Position numbers and translations under genes: made by a program. A stretch of DNA of 64,000 bases from contig NZ_SSNZ01000001.1 of the NCBI RefSeq assembly GCF_004801375.1, positions 1 through 64,000 on the forward strand, written 5' to 3'. The DNA comes from Flavobacterium supellecticarium (GTDB lineage: Bacteria; Bacteroidota; Bacteroidia; Flavobacteriales; Flavobacteriaceae). Under the pieces are notes generated by a model, which worked only from the letters and a program-made list of their open reading frames with translations, ran no database searches and was not told where the DNA came from. This document shows, piece after piece, positions 7,980 through 16,911 of the stretch. Positions within the stretch are counted from its first letter, which is position 1. Every line of letters begins with the position of its first letter.

Positions 7980-10439
7980 ATGTCAAATCAAAAGATACTC
8001 ACATTAGACAATTTGTCACTTCATGAAATCGATACCGATGCGGAATTAATCCCTTTAATGACGCCGGAAGACGAGGAAGAAATGAACAACGAAGTGCTTC
8101 CGGACGATCTGGCCATTTTGCCGTTGCGCAATACGGTGTTGTTTCCGGGTGTTGTGATTCCAATCACAGCGGGAAGGGATAAATCCATTAAATTGATCAA
8201 CGATGCAAATGCCGCCGGTAAAATTATCGGGGTAGTGGCACAAAAAGATGAAAACGTTGAAGAGCCAACTGCGGCCGATATTAATACAATTGGTACCGTA
8301 GCGCGTATTTTACGCGTGTTGAAAATGCCGGATGGAAATACAACGGTTATCCTTCAGGGGAAAAAGCGTTTTGAAATCGACGAGATCACAACCGAAGAGC
8401 CGTATTTAAAGGCTACGGTTAAAGAAGTACCGGAAAAAAGGCCATCGGATAAAGACAAAGAGTTCAACGCTATTATCGATTCGATAAAAGAACTGGCGAT
8501 CCAGATTATTAAAGAGAGTCCGAATATCCCTACGGAAGCGACTTTCGCGATTAAAAACATCGAAAGCAAATCCTTCCTGATCAATTTCGTATCCTCGAAT
8601 ATGAATCTGATGGTTCACGAAAAACAGGGATTACTGGCAATTAATGATCTGACAGATCGAGCGCTGGAAACCCTGCGTTATATGAACCTGGAATTGCAGA
8701 AATTGGAACTGAAAAACGACATTCAGTCCAAAGTGCGTTTTGACCTGGATCAGCAACAACGGGAATACTTCCTACAACAGCAGATGAAAACCATTCAGGA
8801 AGAATTGGGCGGTGTTTCCTATGAAGAGGAAATCGAAGAAATGCGTCAGAAAGCCAAAACTAAAAAGTGGGATGATAAAGTAAAAGCCCATTTTGAAAAG
8901 GAACTGGCGAAAATGCAACGGATGAATCCGCAGGTGGCCGAATTCTCGATTCAGCGTAACTATCTGGAGTTGTTTTTAGAATTGCCCTGGAATAACTTTT
9001 CCAAAGATAAATTCGATTTAAAGCATGCCGAAAAAGTATTGGATCGCGATCATTTCGGACTGGAAGATGTTAAAAAACGAATCATCGAACATTTGGCAGT
9101 ATTAAAACTGCGTAACGATATGAAATCGCCGATTTTATGTTTGTACGGCCCTCCGGGTGTCGGAAAAACATCGATCGGAAAATCGGTTGCCGAAGCCTTG
9201 GGAAGAGAATACGTTCGTATTTCACTGGGTGGATTACGCGATGAAGCGGAAATCCGAGGTCACCGTAAAACCTATATCGGAGCAATGCCGGGACGTATCA
9301 TTCAGAGTCTTAAAAAAGCGGGAACGTCCAATCCGGTATTTGTACTGGATGAAATCGATAAATTGTCAAGTAGTCATAACGGTGATCCGTCATCGGCTTT
9401 ATTGGAAGTGTTGGATCCGGAACAAAATTCCGATTTCTACGATAATTTCCTGGAGATGGGGTACGATTTGTCAAAAGTGATGTTTATTGCAACATCCAAT
9501 AATATGTCGACCATACAACCGGCCTTACGCGACCGTATGGAAGTGATCAACATGACAGGTTATACAATTGAAGAAAAAATAGAGATTGCCAAACAGCATT
9601 TGGTTCCAAAGCAATTAAAAGAACACGGACTGACAACTAAAGATCTTTCGATTGGTAAAAAACAAATCGAAAAAATTGTAGTGGGTTATACCCGTGAATC
9701 CGGAGTGCGAGGATTGGAAAAACAGATTGCAGCTATGGTGCGAAATGCAGCCAAATCGATCGCAATGGAAGAGGAATACAATGTTAAGGTAACCGATGAA
9801 GATATTATTAAAGTATTGGGTGCTCCGAAAATGGAACGTGACAAATACGAAAATAATGAAACGGCAGGCGTGGTAACCGGATTGGCATGGACTAGTGTTG
9901 GCGGTGATATCCTGTTTATCGAATCGATTATTTCCAAAGGAAAAGGAAATATGACGATGACCGGTAATCTGGGGACGGTTATGAAAGAATCGGCAACCAT
10001 TGCGCTGGAATATATCAAATCGAATGCCGAGCAATTGGGTATTAATCCGGAAGTGATTGCGAATTATAACGTACATATTCACGTACCGGAAGGTGCAACG
10101 CCAAAAGACGGACCAAGTGCCGGTGTGGCAATGTTAACGTCATTGGTGTCCAGTTTTACGCAAAGAAGGGTTAAAAAGAGCCTGGCAATGACTGGTGAAA
10201 TTACCCTACGTGGAAAAGTATTACCGGTTGGCGGCATCAAAGAAAAAATTCTGGCGGCAAAAAGAGCCAATATCAAAGAGATCATCCTGTGTTATGAAAA
10301 TAAAAGGGATATCGATGAGATCAAACCGGAATATCTGGATGGATTAACGTTCCATTATGTAAAAGAAATGAGTGAAGTGCTGGAAATCGCGATAACAGAT
10401 CAAAAGGCAAAACATGCCAAAAAACTGATCGCCGAATAA
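7980..10439 (+). CDS. lon: ATP-dependent protease Lon
   Basis: 819 residues, full length for Lon. The N-terminal substrate-recognition domain begins around residue 40 ([19 protein letters not shown]). The AAA+ module has Walker [10 protein letters not shown] (about 390-398) and Walker [11 protein letters not shown]. The C-terminal protease domain has the catalytic dyad Ser713 (PKDGPSAG) and Lys756 ([12 protein letters not shown]). It degrades misfolded and regulatory proteins in the cytoplasm. Single-gene unit with a terminator behind it. No clear heat-shock operator was seen upstream. Confidence 0.97.
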   Translation: MSNQKILTLDNLSLHEIDTDAELIPLMTPEDEEEMNNEVLPDDLAILPLRNTVLFPGVVIPITAGRDKSIKLINDANAAGKIIGVVAQKDENVEEPTAADINTIGTVARILRVLKMPDGNTTVILQGKKRFEIDEITTEEPYLKATVKEVPEKRPSDKDKEFNAIIDSIKELAIQIIKESPNIPTEATFAIKNIESKSFLINFVSSNMNLMVHEKQGLLAINDLTDRALETLRYMNLELQKLELKNDIQSKVRFDLDQQQREYFLQQQMKTIQEELGGVSYEEEIEEMRQKAKTKKWDDKVKAHFEKELAKMQRMNPQVAEFSIQRNYLELFLELPWNNFSKDKFDLKHAEKVLDRDHFGLEDVKKRIIEHLAVLKLRNDMKSPILCLYGPPGVGKTSIGKSVAEALGREYVRISLGGLRDEAEIRGHRKTYIGAMPGRIIQSLKKAGTSNPVFVLDEIDKLSSSHNGDPSSALLEVLDPEQNSDFYDNFLEMGYDLSKVMFIATSNNMSTIQPALRDRMEVINMTGYTIEEKIEIAKQHLVPKQLKEHGLTTKDLSIGKKQIEKIVVGYTRESGVRGLEKQIAAMVRNAAKSIAMEEEYNVKVTDEDIIKVLGAPKMERDKYENNETAGVVTGLAWTSVGGDILFIESIISKGKGNMTMTGNLGTVMKESATIALEYIKSNAEQLGINPEVIANYNVHIHVPEGATPKDGPSAGVAMLTSLVSSFTQRRVKKSLAMTGEITLRGKVLPVGGIKEKILAAKRANIKEIILCYENKRDIDEIKPEYLDGLTFHYVKEMSEVLEIAITDQKAKHAKKLIAE

Positions 10440-10458
10440 AAACAGCAAACGCATTATA

Positions 10459-10500
10459 AAAAGGCATAAGTCGCGCAAATCGGCTTGTGCCTTTTGTCTT
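10459..10500 (+). terminator. Terminator after lon
   Basis: Stem AAAAGGCATAAG / CTTGTGCCTTTT (one G-U pair) followed by TTTTGTCTTTTATTTTTT. It lies 20 bases after the lon stop. Confidence 0.75.
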
Positions 10501-10575
10501 TTATTTTTTACTGTAAATAAAAAAATAATATCTTCGCATTTGCGTTATATAATTTCAGAAACGACCACCATTACA

Positions 10576-11595
10576 ATGGCAAAAAAAATACTGACTTCAT
10601 TTTTTCTAATCCTGACAGCTCTTTCCTATGGGCAGATTGGTGGAAAATATACCTATCAGTTTCTGAATTTAGTGACATCACCCCGTCAGGCAGCACTGGG
10701 AGGGAAAACAGTCACGATTTATGACAACGACGTAAACCAGGCTATCTTTAATCCGGCGACCATCAATGTGGAAATGGATAATCATCTTTCGGTTAACTAT
10801 GGTAGTTATTACGGAGAAGTGACCTATGGTACGGCTGCCTATGCCTATACCTGGGATCGTCACGTACAAACGTTTCATGCCGGTGTAAACTATGTAAATT
10901 ACGGTACTTTCGAAGGATATGATGAAACCGGAAACCGTACGTCCGATTTTACCGGTAGTGAAATCGCCCTTTCCTTCGGGTATGCTTATAATATTCCGTG
11001 GACTGACATTCATATCGGTGCCAATGCCAAACTGATCTCGTCCACGTTGGAAAGTTATAATTCTTTTGGAGCCGCGGTCGATCTGGGCGCTATTTATGTA
11101 GACGAAGACAATGATATAAACATCGGTTTAGCAGTGCGAAATGTAGGAATGCAGATTACCACCTATGCTGGTTTACAGGAAAAACTACCATTAGAAATCA
11201 TCGCCGGAATTTCGCAGCAAATGGAAAATGTACCTATTCGCTGGCACCTGACACTCGAAAACCTACAACAATGGAATATCGCTTTTTCCAATCCGAACCG
11301 GGCCGAAAGCAGTATCGATGGAGAAGTGCAGGAAGAAAAAGTATCCTTTATAAATAATGCCTTGCGGCACGTAATTCTGGGAGCGGAATTATTTCCGGGG
11401 AAAAGCCTTAATTTCCGCCTGGGCTATAACTTCAGGAGAGGAGAAGAACTTTCGATAACCGATCAACGTACCTTTGCCGGAATTTCTGCCGGTTTCGGAT
11501 TGCGTTTCAACACCGTAAAATTTGACTATTCCTATTCGCGTTATACTTCGGCAGGGAATACCAGTCTTTTTGGACTTACCATTAACTTACAATAA
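10576..11595 (+). CDS. porQ: Type IX secretion system protein PorQ
   Basis: An outer-membrane beta-barrel protein of the type IX secretion system, the export machine of Bacteroidota for gliding adhesins and enzymes. I start at the ATG at 10576 (MAKKILTSFF), which gives a proper signal peptide ending near SYGQ; 339 residues. The N-terminal YTYQFLNLVTSPRQAALGG and the repeated beta-strand pattern to the C-terminal strand (LFGLTINLQ) fit PorQ. Its position directly before cmk is a conserved pairing in the phylum. Cmk follows after 12 bases, so they are likely co-transcribed. Confidence 0.88.
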   Translation: MAKKILTSFFLILTALSYGQIGGKYTYQFLNLVTSPRQAALGGKTVTIYDNDVNQAIFNPATINVEMDNHLSVNYGSYYGEVTYGTAAYAYTWDRHVQTFHAGVNYVNYGTFEGYDETGNRTSDFTGSEIALSFGYAYNIPWTDIHIGANAKLISSTLESYNSFGAAVDLGAIYVDEDNDINIGLAVRNVGMQITTYAGLQEKLPLEIIAGISQQMENVPIRWHLTLENLQQWNIAFSNPNRAESSIDGEVQEEKVSFINNALRHVILGAELFPGKSLNFRLGYNFRRGEELSITDQRTFAGISAGFGLRFNTVKFDYSYSRYTSAGNTSLFGLTINLQ

Positions 11596-11607
11596 AATAC
11601 AAACGTT

Positions 11608-12294
11608 TTGAAAAAAATTACCATAGCAATAGATGGGTTCTCATCCACGGGAAAAAGTACGCTGGCCAAACAACTGGCAAAAGAACTGGGATATGTTTAT
11701 GTGGATACGGGTGCCATGTACCGTGCGGTAACTTTATTTGCCATGCAACAGGGATTGATTTCCGATAGCCACTTTGATAAAAAACAACTTATTGCCGCTT
11801 TACCGCAAATTAGTCTGCAATTTCAGTTTAATCCGCAATTGGGATTTGCCGAGATGTATCTGAACGGTCAGAATGTAGAGACTGAAATCCGTACACTGGA
11901 AGTTTCGCAACAGGTAAGTCGTATTGCCGAGGTGTCGGAAGTACGGGCAAAACTAGTCGAGCAACAACAAAAAATGGGCGCCGATAAAGGTATTGTAATG
12001 GACGGACGTGATATCGGAACGGTCGTATTTCCGGATGCTGAATTAAAAATCTTCATGACGGCCAGTCCGGAAACCCGCGCACAACGCCGTTTTGATGAGT
12101 TAACAGCTAAAGGGCAACAGGTTACCTATGAGGATGTATTGCAAAATGTAGTGGGACGTGACAAAATCGATACGAGTAGGGAGGATTCTCCGTTGGTAAA
12201 AGCCAATGATGCGTATGAAGTAGACAATTCCAATTTAAGTCGGGAGGAACAATTTGCGTTAGTGTTAAAACTAGCGATGGAAAAAGGATCCTGA
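11608..12294 (+). CDS. cmk: Cytidylate kinase
   Basis: Phosphorylates CMP and dCMP to the diphosphates. 228 residues with P-loop GFSSTGKSTLA near residue 10, the NMP-binding VDTGAMYRAV, VMDGRDIGTVVFPDA, and the lid arginines around RRFDEL. All main motifs are intact. The start codon is TTG at 11608: no in-frame ATG precedes the P-loop, and MKKITIAIDG is the normal N-terminus. A weak start may keep its level below that of porQ upstream. Confidence 0.95.
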   Translation: MKKITIAIDGFSSTGKSTLAKQLAKELGYVYVDTGAMYRAVTLFAMQQGLISDSHFDKKQLIAALPQISLQFQFNPQLGFAEMYLNGQNVETEIRTLEVSQQVSRIAEVSEVRAKLVEQQQKMGADKGIVMDGRDIGTVVFPDAELKIFMTASPETRAQRRFDELTAKGQQVTYEDVLQNVVGRDKIDTSREDSPLVKANDAYEVDNSNLSREEQFALVLKLAMEKGS

Positions 12295-12308
12295 TTCATT
12301 TAAAAATA

Positions 12309-12362
12309 AAATCCAGAATAGGATGCGGTTCGTTTTATAGCGCATTTTATTTTGGATTTCCT
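12309..12362 (+). terminator. Long imperfect hairpin after cmk
   Basis: Outer arms AAATCCAGAATA / TATTTTGGATTT and inner GATGCG / CGCATT form a long stem. It lacks a strong T-run, so it is a weak terminator or a 3'-end stabiliser for porQ-cmk. Confidence 0.5.
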
Positions 12363-12433
12363 GTTTTTATTAATAGATTTACCAGCTTTTTTAAAAATTA
12401 AAACGAATCTAATACACAAAATTACACCACATA

Positions 12434-13810
12434 ATGACTATAAAAAATCGTCTTATACTGATGAACTTCTTCCAATTCTTTGTTTGGGGGGCGTGGCTTA
12501 TCACCATAGCAAATTATTGGTTTGGAACTAAAAACTGGGAAGGAACCCAATTTGGACTGGTTTTTGGAACCATGGGAATTGCTTCTTTATTTATGCCTAC
12601 GCTTACAGGTATCATCGCCGACAGATGGGTGAATGCTGAAAGATTATACGGGATATTACACATATTATACGCCGGAGTATTGTTTTCGTTACCGCAGGTA
12701 GCCACACCAACAACTTTTATTTATGTGATGCTTTTGGCGATGTGCTTTTACATGCCAACCATTTCGTTATCCAATTCCATTTCTTATACGGCTTTAAAGC
12801 AAAACAGTAGTGATGTGGTAAAAGATTTTCCGCCTATCCGTGTTTTCGGAACGATTGGATTTATTGTAGCGATGTGGATTACCAATCTTACCGGAAATAA
12901 AGCAACCGAATACCAGTTTTATATTGCCGGAATTGCGGCATTGATCCTGGGATTGTACGCTTTTACATTACCAAAGTGTAAGCCACAACGATTGATCAGT
13001 GAGAATGCTTCTTTATCGGAAACCTTAGGATTGGAAGCCTTTAAATTGTTTGCGAACTATAAAATGGCCTTGTTTTTTATCTTCTCCATGTTTTTGGGTG
13101 GGGCTTTACAGCTGACCAATGCCTATGGGGATGTATTTTTAGATGAATTCAAACATTTTCCAAAATATGCCAATTCATTTGTAGTGGAATATTCTACTAT
13201 TATCATGTCGATTTCGCAGATATCGGAAACCTTATTTATTTTGGCGATTCCGTTTTTCTTAAAACGATTTGGCATCAAACAGGTAATGTTGATCAGTATG
13301 TTGGCCTGGGTATTGCGTTTTGGATTATTTGCCTTTGGTGATCCGGTAACCGGTTTGTGGATGATTGTAATGTCGTGTATCGTTTACGGTATGGCATTTG
13401 ACTTCTTTAATATTTCGGGATCGCTATTTGTGGAAACCAACACCAGTGCTAAAAACCGTTCGTCGGCTCAGGGATTGTTTATGATGATGACCAATGGATT
13501 CGGAGCGGTATTGGGAAGTTTTACGTCCGGATGGGCGATTGATAAATATTTTACCAAATCGTTTTCCAACACCACAGAACTGGCAACCTATTTGCAAACG
13601 GAACCAACCAACGGATTAATGAATGAATTTGTAAAAGGACACGGCGTGGAAATTTCGGCTGACGGACTTTTCAGTAATCCGATCTTTATGAAAGATTGGC
13701 ATCATATCTGGCTGACATTTGCAGCTTACGCACTGATTATCGCTATTGCTTTCGCCTTGATGTTTAAACACAAACACGATCCGAAAGACGTGGAAACTAT
13801 AGTACATTAA
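12434..13810 (+). CDS. MFS transporter, nucleoside:H+ symporter type
   Basis: 458 residues with about twelve membrane spans. The opening LMNFFQFFVWGAWLITIANYWF and the GIIADRWVNAERLYGILH segment after the second span are characteristic of the NHS (NupG/XapB-like) branch of the major facilitator family. The long stretch after residue 385 before the last span is also seen there. Likely imports nucleosides or related sugars; its location after cmk fits nucleotide salvage, but the exact substrate is not visible. Own terminator behind. Confidence 0.85.
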   Translation: MTIKNRLILMNFFQFFVWGAWLITIANYWFGTKNWEGTQFGLVFGTMGIASLFMPTLTGIIADRWVNAERLYGILHILYAGVLFSLPQVATPTTFIYVMLLAMCFYMPTISLSNSISYTALKQNSSDVVKDFPPIRVFGTIGFIVAMWITNLTGNKATEYQFYIAGIAALILGLYAFTLPKCKPQRLISENASLSETLGLEAFKLFANYKMALFFIFSMFLGGALQLTNAYGDVFLDEFKHFPKYANSFVVEYSTIIMSISQISETLFILAIPFFLKRFGIKQVMLISMLAWVLRFGLFAFGDPVTGLWMIVMSCIVYGMAFDFFNISGSLFVETNTSAKNRSSAQGLFMMMTNGFGAVLGSFTSGWAIDKYFTKSFSNTTELATYLQTEPTNGLMNEFVKGHGVEISADGLFSNPIFMKDWHHIWLTFAAYALIIAIAFALMFKHKHDPKDVETIVH

Positions 13811-13815
13811 TAAAG

Positions 13816-13839
13816 AACCGGTTAAAAGCCGGTTTTTTT
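13816..13839 (+). terminator. Terminator after the nucleoside-type carrier
   Basis: Stem AACCGG / CCGGTT with a 7-base loop and T7. It begins 6 bases after the stop codon. Confidence 0.75.
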
Positions 13840-13906
13840 GTATCCGTTTCCTAAAAAAAGATTTTAAATAGGACTGTAAGCTGTTGTTTAGGAATGGAAT
13901 AAAGTT

Positions 13907-13936
13907 TTGTAAATCAAAAAAATAGTATTACCTTTG
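13907..13936 (+). promoter_or_regulatory. Flavobacterial promoter of rpsA
   Basis: TTG at 13907-13909, a 19-base spacer, then TACCTTTG at 13929-13936, matching the Bacteroidota consensus TTG / TAnnTTTG. Transcription would begin near 13943, giving an untranslated leader of roughly 115 bases. Confidence 0.75.
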
Positions 13937-14056
13937 CACACCTTTTGGCGAAGACGGGTTTCCTTTAGGTGTCAACAATTTATGTAAAACACTTCTGTTG
14001 TTTTCGATCGCATTAAGAAACTCAGGAAAACACAGAATACAAATTTTTTATCAGAC

Positions 14057-15820
14057 ATGTCTGAACAAACAAAAACACAAGACGAGTTTTTAGCGAATTT
14101 TAACTGGCATAACTTCGAAGAAGGTATCGATGCTGTTGACGAAAAAAACTTACAAGAATTTGAAGATTTAGTAGCAAAAACTTTTATCTCTACTGACGCT
14201 GAGGAAGTAGTAGAAGGAGTAGTAGTAAGAATTACTGAAAGGGATGCTATCGTTGATATCAACGCTAAATCTGAGGGTGTAATTTCATTAAATGAATTCC
14301 GTTACAACCCGAACTTAAAAGTAGGTGACAAAGTAGAAGTATTGATTGACGTTCGTGAAGACAAATCAGGTCAGTTAGTATTATCTCACAAAAAAGCACG
14401 TACAATCAAAGCTTGGGACAGAGTTATCGCTGCTAACGAATCAGGTGAAATTGTTAACGGTTTCGTTAAATGTAGAACTAAAGGTGGTATGATTGTTGAC
14501 GTATTCGGAATCGAGGCATTCTTACCAGGTTCTCAAATCGACGTGAAACCAATCCGTGACTACGATCAGTATGTGAACAAAACAATGGAATTCAAAGTTG
14601 TTAAAATTAACCACGAATTCAAAAACGTTGTTGTATCACACAAAGCGCTTATCGAAGCAGATATCGAAGTACAGAAAAAAGAAATTATCGGTCAGTTAGA
14701 AAAAGGACAGGTGTTAGAAGGAGTTGTGAAAAACATCACTTCTTACGGTGTATTCATTGACTTAGGAGGTGTAGACGGATTAATCCACATCACTGACTTA
14801 TCTTGGAGCCGTATCAACCACCCAAGTGAAGTATTGGAATTAGACCAGAAATTAAACGTTGTAATCCTTGATTTTGATGATGAGAAAACAAGAATTCAAT
14901 TAGGTTTAAAACAATTAAACGCACACCCATGGGACGCTTTAAATCCAAACTTACAAGTTGGAGATAAAGTAAAAGGTAAAGTAGTTGTAATCGCTGATTA
15001 CGGTGCATTTATCGAAGTTGCAGAAGGTGTTGAAGGTTTAATCCACGTTTCTGAAATGTCTTGGTCTACACACTTACGTTCTGCTCAGGACTTCGTAAAA
15101 GTTGGAGATGAGGTAGAAGCTGTAATCCTTACATTAGACAGAGAAGACAGAAAAATGTCTTTAGGTATCAAACAATTATCGCAAGATCCTTGGACGGATA
15201 TTACTTCTAAATACCCTGTAGGTTCGAAACACACAGGAATCGTTAGAAATTTCACTAACTTCGGTATTTTCGTAGAGTTAGAAGAAGGAATCGACGGATT
15301 AGTATATATCTCTGACCTTTCCTGGACTAAGAAAATTAAACACCCATCTGAATTTGTTAACGTAGGTGATAAATTAGATGTAGTTGTATTAGAATTGGAT
15401 GTTGAAGGACGTAAATTATCGTTAGGTCACAAACAAACAACTGCTAATCCTTGGGATCAGTATGAGGATGCTTTCGCTGTTGGAACAATCCACAACGGAA
15501 CAATCTCTGAAATCGTTGACAAAGGAGCTACTGTAGAATTCGGTGATGATATCGTTGCTTTCATTCCTACACGTCACTTAGAAAAAGAAGACGGAAAGAA
15601 ATTGAAAAAAGGTGATGTAGCTGATTTCAAAGTAATTGAATTCAACAAAGAATTCAAAAGAGTAGTAGCCTCTCACACAGCTATCTTCCGTGAAGAAGAA
15701 GAGAAAAATGTGAAAACTGCTGAAGCGACTATGACATCAACTAATAATGCTGAAAAAACAACATTAGGAGATATCGATGCATTAGCTGAATTAAAAGCTA
15801 AAATGGAAAAAGGAGAGTAA
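14057..15820 (+). CDS. rpsA: 30S ribosomal protein S1
   Basis: Binds mRNA and guides it to the ribosome. 587 residues containing a chain of S1 RNA-binding domains, seen as repeats of G-x-V-x-x-I-x-x-[YF]-G-x-F-[IV]-x-[LV] followed by GLIH or GLVY and DLSW or EMSW (for example near residues 226, 312 and 400). Codon use shifts sharply from the neighbours (preferred TTA, GTA, GCT, AAC), as expected for a very highly expressed gene. Flavobacteria lack strong Shine-Dalgarno use, so S1 is probably important for initiation. Flanked by a clear promoter and terminator. Confidence 0.96.
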   Translation: MSEQTKTQDEFLANFNWHNFEEGIDAVDEKNLQEFEDLVAKTFISTDAEEVVEGVVVRITERDAIVDINAKSEGVISLNEFRYNPNLKVGDKVEVLIDVREDKSGQLVLSHKKARTIKAWDRVIAANESGEIVNGFVKCRTKGGMIVDVFGIEAFLPGSQIDVKPIRDYDQYVNKTMEFKVVKINHEFKNVVVSHKALIEADIEVQKKEIIGQLEKGQVLEGVVKNITSYGVFIDLGGVDGLIHITDLSWSRINHPSEVLELDQKLNVVILDFDDEKTRIQLGLKQLNAHPWDALNPNLQVGDKVKGKVVVIADYGAFIEVAEGVEGLIHVSEMSWSTHLRSAQDFVKVGDEVEAVILTLDREDRKMSLGIKQLSQDPWTDITSKYPVGSKHTGIVRNFTNFGIFVELEEGIDGLVYISDLSWTKKIKHPSEFVNVGDKLDVVVLELDVEGRKLSLGHKQTTANPWDQYEDAFAVGTIHNGTISEIVDKGATVEFGDDIVAFIPTRHLEKEDGKKLKKGDVADFKVIEFNKEFKRVVASHTAIFREEEEKNVKTAEATMTSTNNAEKTTLGDIDALAELKAKMEKGE

Positions 15821-15843
15821 TCCCTTATCTAAATAATACTTTT

Positions 15844-15878
15844 AAAAGTCCCGGATAATCGGGACTTTTTTGTTTTTT
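15844..15878 (+). terminator. Terminator after rpsA
   Basis: Perfect 10-bp stem AAAAGTCCCG / CGGGACTTTT, 6-base loop, then TTGTTTTTTTG. Strong, as expected after a highly expressed gene. Confidence 0.9.
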
Positions 15879-15901
15879 TGTATTTTTACAATCCTTATTT
15901 A

Positions 15902-16459
15902 ATGATTATGCGTTACCTATATATATTACCGTTGTTTTTTAGTTTTTTTACTGCCAAAGCGCAGGTTGCCGCGCAACATTGCGGGTACGATTTTACGTCC
16001 TATCTGGTGTTGGACGTCCATGAAAATGGTAAAAAAGAAACCATTAAGGGTTTAAAAATCACGATTGTGGATAGTGCGGGAAATGACGTGATCAACTTGA
16101 ATAATGCCTATAGTTGGACCAATGCTAACAAATCGTTGGTTTTTTCACTCAATTATAAAATTGATGATTCCGGTAAAAGAATTACCGAAGAAACCGATAA
16201 AAATGCGAAGAGCCGTTGGTTTTTCCCCTTTGCAAAAGAAAATTATCTGCTTTCGGTAGCAAATACATTTCCGGCCGAAAATTTTTCGATAAAAGTAGAA
16301 GATGTCGACGGAAAGGCGAACGGTGGTTTGTTTAAAACACAAATCGTTCCGTTGAACAGCTATAATATGTATGTGTTGTGTTCGGCACAAAACGAACGAC
16401 AAGCGATGCAGTTTGGACCAAGAACCAACCGACCGGTGGAGATTATTCTGGAGCGTTAA
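15902..16459 (+). CDS. Secreted protein of unknown function
   Basis: About 185 residues. Signal peptide (MRYLYILPLFFSFFTAKAQ) then a mature part beginning near VAAQHCGYDF. I place the start at 15902 (MIMRYLY); 15908 is equally possible, while the upstream ATG at 15878 lies at the edge of the rpsA terminator and is unlikely. The mature part contains ITIVDSAGNDVINLNNAYSW, a surface-type beta pattern reminiscent of carboxypeptidase-regulatory folds, but no clear family was recognised. Two cysteines (near HCGYD and VLCSAQ) could form a disulfide. Shares a bidirectional terminator with the next gene. Confidence 0.75.
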   Translation: MIMRYLYILPLFFSFFTAKAQVAAQHCGYDFTSYLVLDVHENGKKETIKGLKITIVDSAGNDVINLNNAYSWTNANKSLVFSLNYKIDDSGKRITEETDKNAKSRWFFPFAKENYLLSVANTFPAENFSIKVEDVDGKANGGLFKTQIVPLNSYNMYVLCSAQNERQAMQFGPRTNRPVEIILER

Positions 16460-16470
16460 GCAGTAGGCAT

Positions 16471-16505
16471 AAAAAAACACCATCAGTATAGGAAGGTGTT
16501 TTTTT
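16471..16505. terminator. Bidirectional terminator between convergent genes
   Basis: Perfect 11-bp stem AAAAAAACACC / GGTGTTTTTTT with a 13-base loop. It gives a T-run in both directions and serves the secreted-protein gene (plus) and the Gre/Rnk-like gene (minus). Confidence 0.85.
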
Positions 16506-16510
16506 ATGGA

Positions 16511-16900
16511 TTATTCTTCAATCGGGTTGGAAACCGAAATAATGCGCAGTGATTTTACTCCGGCCGGCATTTCCCAATCGACTTCGTCATTTTCTTTAAA
16601 ACCAATCAGCGCGATGCTAAGCGGTGCAATTACCGATACTTTTCCTTCTTTGATATTGGAAAGTTGTGGCAGTACAATCTGAATTTTCATACGTTGTTTG
16701 GCTTTTGTATCTTCAATTTCCACAAAAGAATTGATACGTACTATATTGTCTTCCAGGACATCGTTTTTGTTTACAATGGCTCGGTCCAACTCCTGCGACA
16801 ATTGCATTATTTCTTTTTTACTGGTACTGTTCTGACTGCTTTTTGTCAATTCACGAAGCAACTGATAATCGGTCAGTGTTAATACAGGTATTGGTTTCAT
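16511..16900 (-). CDS. GreA/GreB C-terminal-domain protein, Rnk-like
   Basis: 129 residues. A short helical N-terminus (LSQELDRAIVNKNDVL) leads into the FKBP-like GreA/B C-terminal domain: VRINSFVEIEDTK, ISVIAPLSIALIGFKENDEVDWEMPAG. It lacks the long coiled-coil tip with two acidic residues that lets GreA/GreB rescue stalled RNA polymerase, so it is closer to Rnk-type factors that bind polymerase without cleavage activity. Starts 11 bases after the stop of the FMN glutamate-synthase-like gene, so probably the second gene of that unit. Confidence 0.82.
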   Translation of the reverse strand: MKPIPVLTLTDYQLLRELTKSSQNSTSKKEIMQLSQELDRAIVNKNDVLEDNIVRINSFVEIEDTKAKQRMKIQIVLPQLSNIKEGKVSVIAPLSIALIGFKENDEVDWEMPAGVKSLRIISVSNPIEE

Positions 16901-16911
16901 AACTATTATCT

